Source: an uncultured Cellulomonas sp. (lineage in GTDB: Bacteria > Actinomycetota > Actinomycetes > Actinomycetales > Cellulomonadaceae). From it: 64,000 nt of DNA. Location of the stretch: assembly GCF_947494015.1 (NCBI RefSeq), contig NZ_CANLTL010000017.1:31687-95686 (forward strand), read 5' to 3'. This document shows positions 1-8,096 of this stretch, piece after piece. Every line of letters starts with the position of its first letter. Positions within the stretch are counted from its first letter, which is position 1. A model generated the notes under the pieces. That model was not told the origin of the DNA. It saw nothing but the letters and a program-made list of their open reading frames with translations, and did not search any database. A program made the translations under genes and the position numbers.

Positions 1-106
1 GCCGGCCCCACGCCTCGACCTCGGCGGACTCGGGGAACGCGAGGGCCAGCGGACGCAACCGCGCGAGCAGCGGGTCGGCGTCGTCGTACATCCGCGGGTG
101 CTCCAC
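1..106 (-). CDS. MmcQ/YjbR family protein, N-terminal fragment (cut by window edge)
   Basis: Only the first 35 codons are in the window; the gene continues past the left edge. The visible peptide starts VEHPRMYDDADPLL and contains LALAFPESAEVEAWGR, which resembles the N-terminal start of MmcQ/YjbR (CyaY-like fold) proteins, where a short helix is followed by a conserved W-G-R. The GTG start at 106 is preceded by AGGAGG at a good distance; an internal ATG lies at 91. The family's function is unsettled and a DNA-binding role has been proposed. It is divergent from the aldo/keto reductase. The call rests on one short motif. Confidence 0.55.
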   Translation of the reverse strand, partial: MEHPRMYDDADPLLARLRPLALAFPESAEVEAWGR

Positions 107-187
107 GGCGGCCTCCTGACCTCGGGCCGCCCCGGGCCGGGCTCGGGCTCGGGCGGGTGTCCCGCCGCCACGGTAACGTGCCCGCCC

Positions 188-1177
188 ATGGAGACACGGG
201 TTCTGGGACGGACAGGGCGCTCGGTGAGCGTCATCGGGCTGGGCTGCTGGCAGCTCGGCGGGGACTGGGGCGAGGTCGTCGAGGACGACGCGCTCGCGGT
301 CCTCGACGCCGCGGTCGGGGCGGGGGTCACCTTCCTCGACACCGCCGACGTGTACGGCGACGGGCGCAGCGAGAAGCTCATCGGCCGGTTCCTGGCCGAG
401 CGCTCGGCCGGAGGCGACCTGACCGTCGCGACCAAGATGGGCCGCCGCGCCGACCCGCACGTCGCCGACGCGTACACCCTCGACGCGTTCCGCGCGTGGA
501 CCGACCGGTCCCGGGAGAACCTCGGCGTCGACACCGTCGACCTGGTGCAGCTGCACTGCCCGCCGACCGAGGTGTTCTCCCGTGACGCCGTCTACGACGG
601 GCTCGACACGCTGGTGCAGGAGGGGCGGATCGCCGCCTACGGGGTCTCGGTGGAGACGGTCGACGAGGCGCTGACCGCGATCGCCCGCCCGAACGTCGCC
701 AGCGTGCAGATCATCGTCAACATCTTCCGCCGCAAGCCGCTGGAGCGGGTGCTGCCGGCCGCGCTCGACGCCGGCGTCGGCATCATCGCCCGGGTGCCGC
801 TGGCCAGCGGGCTGCTGTCCGGCAAGTACGACCGCAACACCGAGTTCGCCGAGTCCGACCACCGCACCTACAACCGCCACGGCGACGCCTTCGACGTCGG
901 CGAGACGTTCTCCGGGGTGCCGTTCGAGGTCGGCGTGGACGCGGCGCAGCGGGTCGCCGGCTTCACCCCCGACGGCGCGACGACGGCGCAGCTCGCCCTG
1001 CGGTGGCTGGTGGACCAGCCCGGGGTGAGCACCGTGATCCCCGGCGCCCGCAACGCCGAGCAGGCGCGCGCCAACGCCGGTGCGGCGGACCTGGCGCCGA
1101 TCGACGAGGCGACGTCCGAAGGTCTGCGGCAGGTCTACGACGACGCGATCCGCGAGCACGTGCACGGTCGCTGGTAG
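188..1177 (+). CDS. aldo/keto reductase, cytoplasmic
   Basis: A 329-residue TIM-barrel oxidoreductase that would reduce aldehydes or ketones with NADPH. The catalytic tetrad is visible: D51 and Y56 in the DTADVYGDG segment, K83 in ATKMGRR and H123 in LVQLHC. The C-terminal half carries a cofactor-phosphate segment, VSTVIPGARNAEQ, typical of the AKR family. An open frame extends upstream to 98, but the ATG at 188 starts the conserved METRVLGRTG beginning of this family and was chosen. Substrate cannot be told from sequence. A strong hairpin follows directly and separates it from the oppositely oriented gene. Confidence 0.9.
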   Translation: METRVLGRTGRSVSVIGLGCWQLGGDWGEVVEDDALAVLDAAVGAGVTFLDTADVYGDGRSEKLIGRFLAERSAGGDLTVATKMGRRADPHVADAYTLDAFRAWTDRSRENLGVDTVDLVQLHCPPTEVFSRDAVYDGLDTLVQEGRIAAYGVSVETVDEALTAIARPNVASVQIIVNIFRRKPLERVLPAALDAGVGIIARVPLASGLLSGKYDRNTEFAESDHRTYNRHGDAFDVGETFSGVPFEVGVDAAQRVAGFTPDGATTAQLALRWLVDQPGVSTVIPGARNAEQARANAGAADLAPIDEATSEGLRQVYDDAIREHVHGRW

Positions 1178-1187
1178 TCACCGACGA

Positions 1188-1224
1188 CGACGGCCGCCGA
1201 CCCGGTGCGGGTCGGCGGCCGTCG
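1188..1224. terminator. 16-bp perfect hairpin between convergent genes
   Basis: The arms 1188-1203 and 1209-1224 are perfectly complementary over 16 bp and enclose a 5-base loop (GGTGC). It lies 10 bases after the aldo/keto reductase stop and 17 bases from the stop of the gene on the other strand, so it can serve both directions. There is no U-tract, which is usual for actinobacterial terminators. Confidence 0.8.
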
Positions 1225-1240
1225 CTGCGCTCGGGGGCGG

Positions 1241-2071
1241 TCAGCCCGTCGGCGGGCTCGGCCGGTGGCTCACCTCGGCGTCGCGGTCCGCGGCGTCGAC
1301 CAGGCGGCGGGTGCCGCCCGCCTCGACGACCTCCACCACGCGGGGGAACTCCAGCGGCGGCGGGCCGAAGGTCGACCGGGCGCCGTCGATCACGGTCTTG
1401 CCGAGCGACCGGGCGCCCTTGACGCCGATCCACGCGCCGATGCCGAACGGCGCCAGCCGGCCGAACGCCACGGCGCCGCGCTTGGCGGCCTGCCGGCGCA
1501 GCAGCCGGCGGGCCAGGGTGCCGTTCACCGCCGTGAGCGTCGTGGTCGGCATCCGGGTCAGCAGGGTGCGGGCGGCCGCGGCGTTGCCGCTCTGGATGGC
1601 GTCCTGCAGCTCGGCGGCGCCGTCCTCGCCCAGCACGGTGGCCAGCAGCAGCGCCCGGCGGCGGGTGGCGTCCTCCACCTCGATGCCGTGCACGCTCGCC
1701 ACCCCCAGGGAGAACGCGGCCGAGGCGGCGAAGAACGCGGCGACGTCGCCGGCGGTGAGGCTCACCGCGACCCCGGTGCCGCCCACGGGGACGGCCGCGG
1801 CGGCGCCCACGGCCCCGCCGCTCGCGGAGACCACGCGCAGGTACTCCTTCTCCAGCAGCCCGATGATCTGGGCCGGCGAGGCGTGCGGGTTGCGGCGGCG
1901 CAGGGTCTGGACGTGGTCGTGGATCGCACCGGACGGGATCGTGACGGCCCGGTCGAGGATCCGGTCGAGGAAGCCGCGGTCGCTCAGGTGCGGGCTGCCG
2001 AGGGAGTCGTCATCCGCCGTCGCGGGCAGCGCGGGCGGCTCGTCCGGTCGGCGACGGCGCAGGATGGGCAT
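1241..2071 (-). CDS. unknown protein with hydrophobic glycine/alanine-rich centre, possibly EcsC-like
   Basis: A 276-residue protein I cannot name with confidence. Residues about 25-75 are charged and helical. They are followed by a glycine/alanine-rich hydrophobic stretch (SASGGAVGAAAAVPVGGTG, then VAAFFAASAAFSLG) and a basic C-terminal half. The layout loosely resembles EcsC-like proteins that associate with membranes; this is an impression, not a match. The ATG at 2071 overlaps the OsmC stop by one base (TGATG), so it is probably translated by reinitiation from that gene as a two-gene operon. Confidence 0.55.
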   Translation of the reverse strand: MPILRRRRPDEPPALPATADDDSLGSPHLSDRGFLDRILDRAVTIPSGAIHDHVQTLRRRNPHASPAQIIGLLEKEYLRVVSASGGAVGAAAAVPVGGTGVAVSLTAGDVAAFFAASAAFSLGVASVHGIEVEDATRRRALLLATVLGEDGAAELQDAIQSGNAAAARTLLTRMPTTTLTAVNGTLARRLLRRQAAKRGAVAFGRLAPFGIGAWIGVKGARSLGKTVIDGARSTFGPPPLEFPRVVEVVEAGGTRRLVDAADRDAEVSHRPSPPTG

Positions 2072-2607
2072 CAGACCTCCTCGACGACGTTCAGGTGGAC
2101 CCGAGCGCCGCGGGTCAGCGTGTTCGCGATCGTGCAGCTCTGCTCGACCGAGCGCTGGACGACCGTGAGCAAGCGGGTGCGGGCGGCGTCGTCGAGCCCG
2201 GACAGGTCCACGACGAGCTCCTCGTGCAGGTCGGTGTACCGGTCCTCCTCGGGGTGCGCGACGCTCGAGACCCGCACCGTGACCGCGACGTCGTCGCCCA
2301 GGCGGCGCGCCAGGGCGGCGTCGGACGTCATGCCGGTGCAGCCGGCCAGCGCGATCTTGAGCAGCTCGCCGGGGGTGAACACGGCGCCGGCCTCGACCGG
2401 GCCGATGCTGACCTGTGCCCCGCGCGAGCTGTAGCCGGTGTAGGTGCGGGTCCCGGTGCGCTCGACCCACAGCTCGGCCGGTCCGCCGGCGACGGCACCG
2501 GTGGCAGTGCCGGTGAGGGGGCCGGTGAGGGCGTCCGTCGGCGCGGCGCCGGGGACGTCGGGGGACTCGAGGACGCTCGGCGGCCGCCCGCCGCGTTCGG
2601 TGCTCAT
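2071..2607 (-). CDS. OsmC/Ohr family peroxidase-like protein
   Basis: A 178-residue OsmC-fold protein. This family reduces organic hydroperoxides using two conserved cysteines, visible here as C90 (LALAGCTGM) and C158 (VEQSCTIAN). The first 40 residues are a low-complexity extension rich in Thr, Ala and Gly that the core family lacks. The ATG at 2607 was preferred over an upstream in-frame start at 2634 because MSTER fits better. It is the first gene of a two-gene operon with the unknown protein that overlaps its stop. A role in oxidative stress is inferred from family membership only. Confidence 0.85.
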   Translation of the reverse strand: MSTERGGRPPSVLESPDVPGAAPTDALTGPLTGTATGAVAGGPAELWVERTGTRTYTGYSSRGAQVSIGPVEAGAVFTPGELLKIALAGCTGMTSDAALARRLGDDVAVTVRVSSVAHPEEDRYTDLHEELVVDLSGLDDAARTRLLTVVQRSVEQSCTIANTLTRGARVHLNVVEEV

Positions 2608-2739
2608 GGTCGGATCCTGCCACGCGGCTCCCACACGGGCCGGTCACCGCGGCGTCGTCCACGGGCGGTGTGGTCCACGACGACGCGCGAGCCGCGGCGG
2701 TGTGACGAAGGCCTTACCACTGCCGGGGTTCTGCCGCCT

Positions 2740-2756
2740 GTTATCCGTCCGTTATC
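2740..2756 (+). promoter_or_regulatory. GTTATC direct repeat with 11-bp period upstream of the CAP gene
   Basis: Two identical GTTATC hexamers start at 2740 and 2751, one helical turn apart. Direct hexamer repeats with a 10-11 bp period are the usual binding layout of OmpR-family response regulators, and actinobacterial MtrA is known to control cell-wall genes through such repeats. Assignment to any particular regulator is inference. The site is about 125 bp upstream of the CAP-domain gene start. Confidence 0.4.
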
Positions 2757-2880
2757 TTCGAGAGGAACGGCAGCAACCCGACATCGTGCTCACGTCGCCC
2801 GGCGGGGCGCCGATCAGGTCCGCAGACGCCCACCCCACCTGCCCGCTGCGCACCACGCGACTGACACAGAAGGACGACCT

Positions 2881-3954
2881 ATGGCGAACCCCGACGACCG
2901 CTCCGCCCAGGGGGCCACCGCTCCCACCGCTGACCGTCCGCGGTGGAAGGGCCGTCCGGCGGTCCTCGCGATCATCGTGACCGGCGTGCTGACGCTGGGC
3001 GTCGGGGCGACGTCGGTCGCCGTCACCGTCCAGGAGAACGCCCGCCAGGCGCAGGTCGCCGAGGCCGAGCGCGAGGCGAAGGCCGCCGAGCTGGCCCGCA
3101 AGCGCGAGGCGGCCCTGGCCCGCGGCGAGGAGGTCCGGGCCGAGCTGGAGCGGATCCTGGCCGAGCGCGCCGCCGCGGTCGCCGCCGCCGCCGCACCGCT
3201 GGACGCGGCCCGTGCGACGTACGACACCGCGCCGCAGGCCACGCCCGAGACCAGGGCGGCCCTCCAGGTCGCCATCGACCAGACCGCGGCCCTCCTGGCC
3301 ACCGACCCGCTGCCCGAGGTGCAGGCCGTCAACGACTCGGTCGCCGCGCTGGCCGCACCGCAGCAGGCCGTCGCCGAGAGCCAGGCCGCCTGGCAAGCCG
3401 CCGAGGACGCCCGCATCGCCGCGGAGGCCGCCGCGGCCGCCGCCCAGGCCGAGCAGGAGCGCGCCGCCGCGGCCGCCGCGGCGTCGGCGCGTGCCCCGCA
3501 GGCTGCGTCCCGGTCGCAGCGGTCGGGCTCGGGTGCGGCGGCGCCCGCCGCCCCGAAGGCGAAGGCGTCGTCCCCGGCGCCCGGCGCACCCGCCCCCGCT
3601 CCTGCCCCGGCGCCCGCCCCCGCGGCGAGCAGCGCCCCTGAGTTCAGCGCCGGTGCGCTGGGTGAGGCGATCAACGCCTACCGCGCGGCCAACGGCCTGC
3701 CGGCGCTGGGCATCTCGCGGTCCGGCACCCTCTACGCGCACGCCGCCGCGATGGCCGAGGCCGGGTCGATCTGGCACGGCGGCTCGGACAAGATCGTCGG
3801 GTACGTCAAGCCCGCCAGCGCGTCGGCCCTGGTCAGGGCCTGGGCGAACTCCCCGGCGCACAACGCGTGGATGCTGCGCACCGACAAGTCGTCGATGCAG
3901 GTCGGCGCCGCGGTGCTGGGCGACCGGTTGTACGGAGCGGTGAACTTCAGCTGA
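2881..3954 (+). CDS. membrane-anchored CAP/SCP-domain protein with coiled-coil stalk
   Basis: A 357-residue envelope protein. A charged N-terminal tail is followed by one membrane helix (about residues 24-45, AVLAIIVTGVLTLGVG), then a long Ala/Glu/Arg coiled coil (about 50-210), and a Pro/Ala linker with repeated A-P pairs (about 225-250). The C-terminal CAP domain covers about 260-357, with the H near WHGG and the SPAHNAWML segment. It is a short CAP domain, close to those found in actinobacterial secreted proteins of unknown activity. ATG at 2881 was chosen; the frame is open far upstream. A type II signal-anchor orientation with the CAP domain outside is inferred. A strong hairpin follows. 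Confidence 0.82.
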   Translation: MANPDDRSAQGATAPTADRPRWKGRPAVLAIIVTGVLTLGVGATSVAVTVQENARQAQVAEAEREAKAAELARKREAALARGEEVRAELERILAERAAAVAAAAAPLDAARATYDTAPQATPETRAALQVAIDQTAALLATDPLPEVQAVNDSVAALAAPQQAVAESQAAWQAAEDARIAAEAAAAAAQAEQERAAAAAAASARAPQAASRSQRSGSGAAAPAAPKAKASSPAPGAPAPAPAPAPAPAASSAPEFSAGALGEAINAYRAANGLPALGISRSGTLYAHAAAMAEAGSIWHGGSDKIVGYVKPASASALVRAWANSPAHNAWMLRTDKSSMQVGAAVLGDRLYGAVNFS

Positions 3955-3974
3955 CGTCCGCCACCACCTGAGGC

Positions 3975-4011
3975 GACGGGCCGGCACTCCTGCTCGGGGT
4001 GCCGGCCCGTC
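3975..4011 (+). terminator. 13-bp GC-rich hairpin after the CAP gene
   Basis: The arms 3975-3987 and 3999-4011 pair perfectly over 13 bp around an 11-base loop. It begins 21 bases after the stop codon of the CAP-domain gene and lies between two convergent genes. Confidence 0.8.
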
Positions 4012-4091
4012 GTCGTCCGCCCGGCGCGTCTGTGTGCAGTCCGCGTCCCGGACGGGCGTGCGGCGGGCGGTGGCGCGCCGCCCGCCCGCCG

Positions 4092-5039
4092 TCAGGCCCG
4101 CAGGTGCTCGGCGAGGAAGTCCACCGCCGCCCGGAGCGCCGGCACGGGGTCCACGCGGTCGAAGCAGTGCTCGCCACCCGGCACGAGCTCGAGCCGCACC
4201 GGGGCGCCGGCGTCGGCCAGCGCGGCAGCGAGGCGCTCGCTGTGGCCCGGCGGGACGACGGTGTCCGCCGTGCCGTGCAGCAGCAGCATCGGCGGTGCGC
4301 CCGCGTGCACGCGGCCGACCGGCGACGCCGCCCGCGCGACGTCGGCCGCCTCCCCGACCGGCCGGCCCAGCAGCCGGTCCTCCGGGGTCGGCCCCACCCA
4401 CGGTGGGGCGCCGGCGGTGTCGGCGGCGGCGTCCGGACCGTCCGGGCCGAAGGCCGACAGGTCGGTCACCGGGTACATCGGGACCGCCGCCGCGACCGCG
4501 CTGCTCGGCCCGACGACGCTGCGCTCCGTCGGCGGGACCGGCGCATCACCGGTCAGCGCGACGAGCGCTGCCAGATGGCCGCCTGCCGACTCGCCGGACA
4601 CCCCGATGCGGTCGGGGTCGATGCCGAGGTCGGCGGATCGGTGCCGGAGGAAGCGGATGGCCGCCTGGGCGTCGGCGAGCTGGGCGGGGTGGTGCGCCTC
4701 ACCGGAAAGCCGGTAGTCGACCGTCGCGACCGCCATCCCCGACCCGACGACCAGCCGGAACCAGTGGTCGTCCTTCGGCCAGTTGCCCGGTGTGAACCGC
4801 CGGTCGCCGTCCCACCATGCCCCGCCGTGGATCCAGACGACGCACGGCACGGGGCCGTCGGCATCCGCCGGGACGTGGACGTCCATCAGGAGCGGCCGGA
4901 ACCCGAGCGGGCGGGCGTAGGTGACGGCGTCGTAGACGAGGCGGTCGTCGGTCCGGCGGGGGAGTGGGAGGTCGGGGAGGTCGGGGACGACGGCGGGCGC
5001 GTCTGCGCCGGCGACGGGGGCCGGGGTGGTCGAGGCCAT
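4092..5039 (-). CDS. alpha/beta hydrolase, carboxylesterase-like (BD-FAE/HSL group)
   Basis: A 315-residue esterase of the alpha/beta hydrolase fold. The oxyanion-hole segment WIHGGAWWDGD and the nucleophile elbow GESAGG are clear. The acid is in HGTADTVVP and the catalytic histidine in GGEHCFD near the C terminus. The DVHVP and PCVVWIHGG segments place it with esterases of the BD-FAE/kynurenine-formamidase-like group. ATG at 5039 was chosen because upstream residues read as noncoding, although the frame is open to 5297. There is no signal peptide, so it is probably cytoplasmic. The natural substrate is unknown. Confidence 0.86.
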   Translation of the reverse strand: MASTTPAPVAGADAPAVVPDLPDLPLPRRTDDRLVYDAVTYARPLGFRPLLMDVHVPADADGPVPCVVWIHGGAWWDGDRRFTPGNWPKDDHWFRLVVGSGMAVATVDYRLSGEAHHPAQLADAQAAIRFLRHRSADLGIDPDRIGVSGESAGGHLAALVALTGDAPVPPTERSVVGPSSAVAAAVPMYPVTDLSAFGPDGPDAAADTAGAPPWVGPTPEDRLLGRPVGEAADVARAASPVGRVHAGAPPMLLLHGTADTVVPPGHSERLAAALADAGAPVRLELVPGGEHCFDRVDPVPALRAAVDFLAEHLRA

Positions 5040-5270
5040 GCGGGTGGGCTCCTCGATGGGCTGAGGCGGCAGGGACGGGCCCGTGGGGCGGTGGGCGACG
5101 CCCAGCACTCTGCACCCGATGGGCTTCTTGCGTCCGTGGATGTGTCGGCCGGTCCGGACGTGCGGCGGGGCCGTGCCAGCGCCGCCCGTGGGGGAGCCGG
5201 TACGCTCGACGGCGTCAGTCCCGCCTCGCGCGCCGGGGCAAGGCTGGCCGCAGGGGCTTGCGAGTCCCAT

Positions 5271-5343
5271 GCGCCTGTAGCTCAGGGGATAGAGCACCGC
5301 TCTCCTAAAGCGGGTGTCGGCAGTTCGAATCTGCCCAGGCGCA
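5271..5343 (+). tRNA. tRNA-Arg (anticodon CCU)
   Basis: A complete cloverleaf can be drawn. The acceptor stem GCGCCTG pairs with CAGGCGC, the D arm is GCTC/GAGC, and the anticodon stem CCGCT/AGCGG holds the loop CTCCTAA with anticodon CCT. A five-base variable loop and a T arm GGCAG/CTGCC with TTCGAAT follow. The discriminator is A and CCA is not encoded. It decodes AGG, a rare codon in this genome. It is probably the attachment site of the adjoining island. Confidence 0.97.
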
Positions 5344-5673
5344 CAGGGTGTTTGTGCTGGTCAGGCACGGTAATGCGGTCTTGCGCGCATGGGTCGCACG
5401 CCGGTCATCGGCAGGTGTGGTCAGTGGATGGTCAGTAGCCCTTCTCGAATATTGGAATGGGTTGTTCGCTGTGATCGCTCGCGGGGTCCGCGGGTGATTC
5501 GCGCATGCAGGGCCGATCGCCGCGCGCCGGTGACGGAACGATGACGAGGCGATGACGCAAGAGCCGCGTCGATGACGCGGGCGATGACGGCGTGCCGGAC
5601 GTGCAAAGAGTGCGCTCCGCTGCGCCCGACGTCGACTCCTCAACGCCCGGGGGTCGGCTGCCGATCGGACGGC
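5344..5673. other. intergenic segment after tRNA-Arg, no convincing gene
   Basis: This is A/T-richer DNA between the tRNA and the NERD gene. It contains repeated GATGACG(C/A) motifs around 5540-5590 and an AATATTGGAATGGG patch near 5449. Short frames here lack ribosome sites and family-like residues. It may hold the left junction of the inserted element. Confidence 0.5.
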
Positions 5674-6453
5674 GTGTTGACGGCGATCAGGGAGCGGGTC
5701 CGTGCCCGGCGAGCTTGGCGTCGTGCCGGCGGACGCGCGCGGCGGAAGTACGAAGCGCTGCGGAAGGCGTGGCTGAGGCGCCACCGCAAGCGGTGGGTGC
5801 TCGTTGCGCTGATTGCAGCTGCGATCTGGGGCTCCTTCTCGTGGGCGTTCAGTCTGCTGCCGGGCGACCAGACCGTGGCGGCCGCCACGTTCGCTGGCGT
5901 CCTGATCGGCATGGTGCTCGGACTTCGGCAGTCGCCCCCGGTCTCCATCGCGAGCTGGCAGGAAGGTGCTTATGGCGAGGAGGAAACCGCCAAGCAGTTG
6001 CGCGCCCTGGAGAGGGATGGCTGGGTCGTTCTCCACGACCTCGCCAACGGGTCGGCCAACTTCGACCATGTCGTGCTCGGTCCCTCGGGCGTCTACTGCC
6101 TCAACTCCAAGTGGTCCGGCTACCGGCTCGAGGAGACATCCGAGGGCAGGCTCATCGGACGGCATGAGTACGACCCTGATCTGTACCGCGACGTCGAGTC
6201 GGTCATCCGCAAAGCACGTGGGGAGGCGGCGGCGCTCAGCGGGCAGGTCGCGGCGAGGTGTGGGCAGAAGGTGTGGGTCCAGCCCGTCGTCGTGTGGTGG
6301 GGCGACGTGGCCAACGGCGGCAAGCACATCGACGGGGTCGGCGTCGTCCAGGGAAGGCACCTCGCCGACCGATTGCGAGCACAGAGGGGACGGCCGGTGA
6401 CGAACTTCGACGCCGTAGCTGCGGCTCTACGCCCGGGCCGGCACGCCGGGTGA
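5674..6453 (+). CDS. NERD-domain protein with N-terminal membrane segment
   Basis: About 259 residues. A very basic N-terminal tail (residues 6-40) leads into hydrophobic segments (about 41-85), then a NERD (nuclease-related) domain. The domain is recognisable from E97-G-A-Y-G-E, WVVLHDL, F130-D131-H-V-V and GPSGVYCLNSKWSG. The usual D/E of the catalytic [DE]-x-K motif is N144 here (N-S-K146), so nuclease activity is doubtful or altered. The start is uncertain: GTG at 5674 is used because the open frame from 5572 adds residues that do not look coding. No good ribosome site is visible for either. It is followed 92 bases later by a second nuclease-like gene. Confidence 0.72.
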   Translation: MLTAIRERVRARRAWRRAGGRARRKYEALRKAWLRRHRKRWVLVALIAAAIWGSFSWAFSLLPGDQTVAAATFAGVLIGMVLGLRQSPPVSIASWQEGAYGEEETAKQLRALERDGWVVLHDLANGSANFDHVVLGPSGVYCLNSKWSGYRLEETSEGRLIGRHEYDPDLYRDVESVIRKARGEAAALSGQVAARCGQKVWVQPVVVWWGDVANGGKHIDGVGVVQGRHLADRLRAQRGRPVTNFDAVAAALRPGRHAG

Positions 6454-6545
6454 TTTCGGGCGGAACCGCGTGACCTGCTGCGGGCGCCCGCCGACACCTG
6501 AGTAGGGTCGAGCCGAGCACAACGACGTACTGGCAAGGGGAAACA

Positions 6546-7976
6546 ATGGCTGAAGAAGCCTGGCACGAGGCACGACTCATTCCGACGTCGGGCATCAACG
6601 GTGCCGAAGAGCAGGAGCGTCGCGCTACGTCCGCCCTCTTGGCGGTGATGAGTTCTGTCCGAGAATTCGGACGTGCGCTCACCAAGCCGTACGGGGCTCC
6701 CGCTGGAACGTTGGAGACGTACATCGAGGTGCCCTTCCCCCTCGGCGACAAGCGCCTCTACCCCGACGGGCTCATCCGGGTAGCGCGTGGTCAGAAGGTG
6801 TGGACGGCTCTCGTCGAGGTCAAGACGGGCACCAACCAGCTTGCCACGGAGCAGTTGGAGAACTACCTCGACATCGCGCGTGAGCAGGGCTTCGACGCTG
6901 TCCTCACGATCTCCAACGAGATCCCCGCCATCGCTGGGCAGCACCCGACCAAGGTGGACAAGCGTCGACTCCGCAAGGTCGAGCTGCATCACCTGTCGTG
7001 GACGCAGGTGCTCGCGGAAGCCGTCATGCAGAAGGAGTTCCGTGGGATCGCCGATCCGGACCAGGCGTGGATCCTCGGTGAGCTGATTCGTTACCTGGAG
7101 CACCCGCGTTCTGGCGCTCTTGAGTTCGACGACATGGGGGAGTCGTGGGTCACCGTTCGCGACGCCGTCAGGGCAGGGACGCTGCGTCCGGCCGACAAGG
7201 GTGTCGGCGAGGTCGCCGCCCGCTTCGATGCGCTGCTTCGTTTCGCCAGCCTGTCTCTTGGGCGGCGCCTCGGTGCTGAGGTGACCCCAGTCTTGACCCG
7301 CAAGGAGTTGGCAGACCCCACCCTACGAACCGCCGACCTGGTTGGCACGCTCGCCTCGGTCGGGCAGCTTACGGGGGCTATACGCATCCCGGGCACCGTC
7401 GGCAATCTCGTCGTCACCGCCGACCTGCGTGCCGGCACGGTCACGTGCCAGGTGGACATCGACGCCCCTCGGGAGGGTCGGCCGACGACTCGGGTGAACT
7501 GGCTTGTCCGCCAATTGAAGAACGCACCCGAGACGGTCCGGGTCGAGGCGTACGCAGCTCATGCGCGTGGCGCCGGCGCGGCCGAGCTGCTCCGCGATGT
7601 TCGTGCGGACCCAGCGATCCTGGTCACCGACCCGACCAAGGAGTTGCGATCGTTCAAGGTGGCGATCACGCGCCCCATGGGGTCCAAGCGGGGGCGCGGG
7701 CGCGGCACCTTCATCGACTCGGTGCTCGAGGCTGTCGACGGCTTCTACGCCGAAGTGATGCAGTACCTGAAGGCGTGGTCCGCCGCTCCGCCACGGGTGC
7801 GCTCTGACTCCGACGCAGCCGAGCCCGTGCCGCCCGCTCTGGTGTCTACGGCACTTTCGTCCCAGGACGGTGCTGAGTTGGCCCGCGAGGTCAGCGATGC
7901 CCGACCGGCGCCGACTGATCCGGCCGACGGAGGGGCCGACGAGGACGCGCCTGTAGAAGAGCAAGCGATGGCGTGA
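6546..7976 (+). CDS. putative PD-(D/E)XK nuclease-fold protein of unknown family
   Basis: A 476-residue protein with a good ribosome site (AAGGGG) before ATG 6546. Residues 20-120 have the order of a PD-(D/E)XK site: acidic helix E21/E22/E24, then P73-D74-G, then E91-V-K93 followed by TGTNQ, and a helix with Q103 and N106. The remaining roughly 350 residues have no family I recognise. They include a glycine-rich basic patch (SKRGRGRGTF) and an acidic C-terminal tail. It sits on the tRNA-Arg island with a NERD protein, so a role in defence or in element maintenance is plausible but unproven. Third-codon positions are less GC-biased than in flanking genes, which fits acquisition. Confidence 0.6.
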   Translation: MAEEAWHEARLIPTSGINGAEEQERRATSALLAVMSSVREFGRALTKPYGAPAGTLETYIEVPFPLGDKRLYPDGLIRVARGQKVWTALVEVKTGTNQLATEQLENYLDIAREQGFDAVLTISNEIPAIAGQHPTKVDKRRLRKVELHHLSWTQVLAEAVMQKEFRGIADPDQAWILGELIRYLEHPRSGALEFDDMGESWVTVRDAVRAGTLRPADKGVGEVAARFDALLRFASLSLGRRLGAEVTPVLTRKELADPTLRTADLVGTLASVGQLTGAIRIPGTVGNLVVTADLRAGTVTCQVDIDAPREGRPTTRVNWLVRQLKNAPETVRVEAYAAHARGAGAAELLRDVRADPAILVTDPTKELRSFKVAITRPMGSKRGRGRGTFIDSVLEAVDGFYAEVMQYLKAWSAAPPRVRSDSDAAEPVPPALVSTALSSQDGAELAREVSDARPAPTDPADGGADEDAPVEEQAMA

Positions 7977-8096
7977 CTCCCGACGGCGGCTCGTGACCGT
8001 GACGCACGCCGGGGCGGCCGACCGCCCGCTTCGCGCGATGACAGGTCCTACGGACCGGTAGCACGAACGACGCCGGACGCCGGACTTGGCCTACGC

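Noticed and set aside
2608..2880. Possible c-di-AMP (ydaO) riboswitch before the CAP-domain gene
   Set aside because: The family often carries this riboswitch in actinobacteria, but the conserved GGGGAACC and GGTGAATC blocks are not in the leader.
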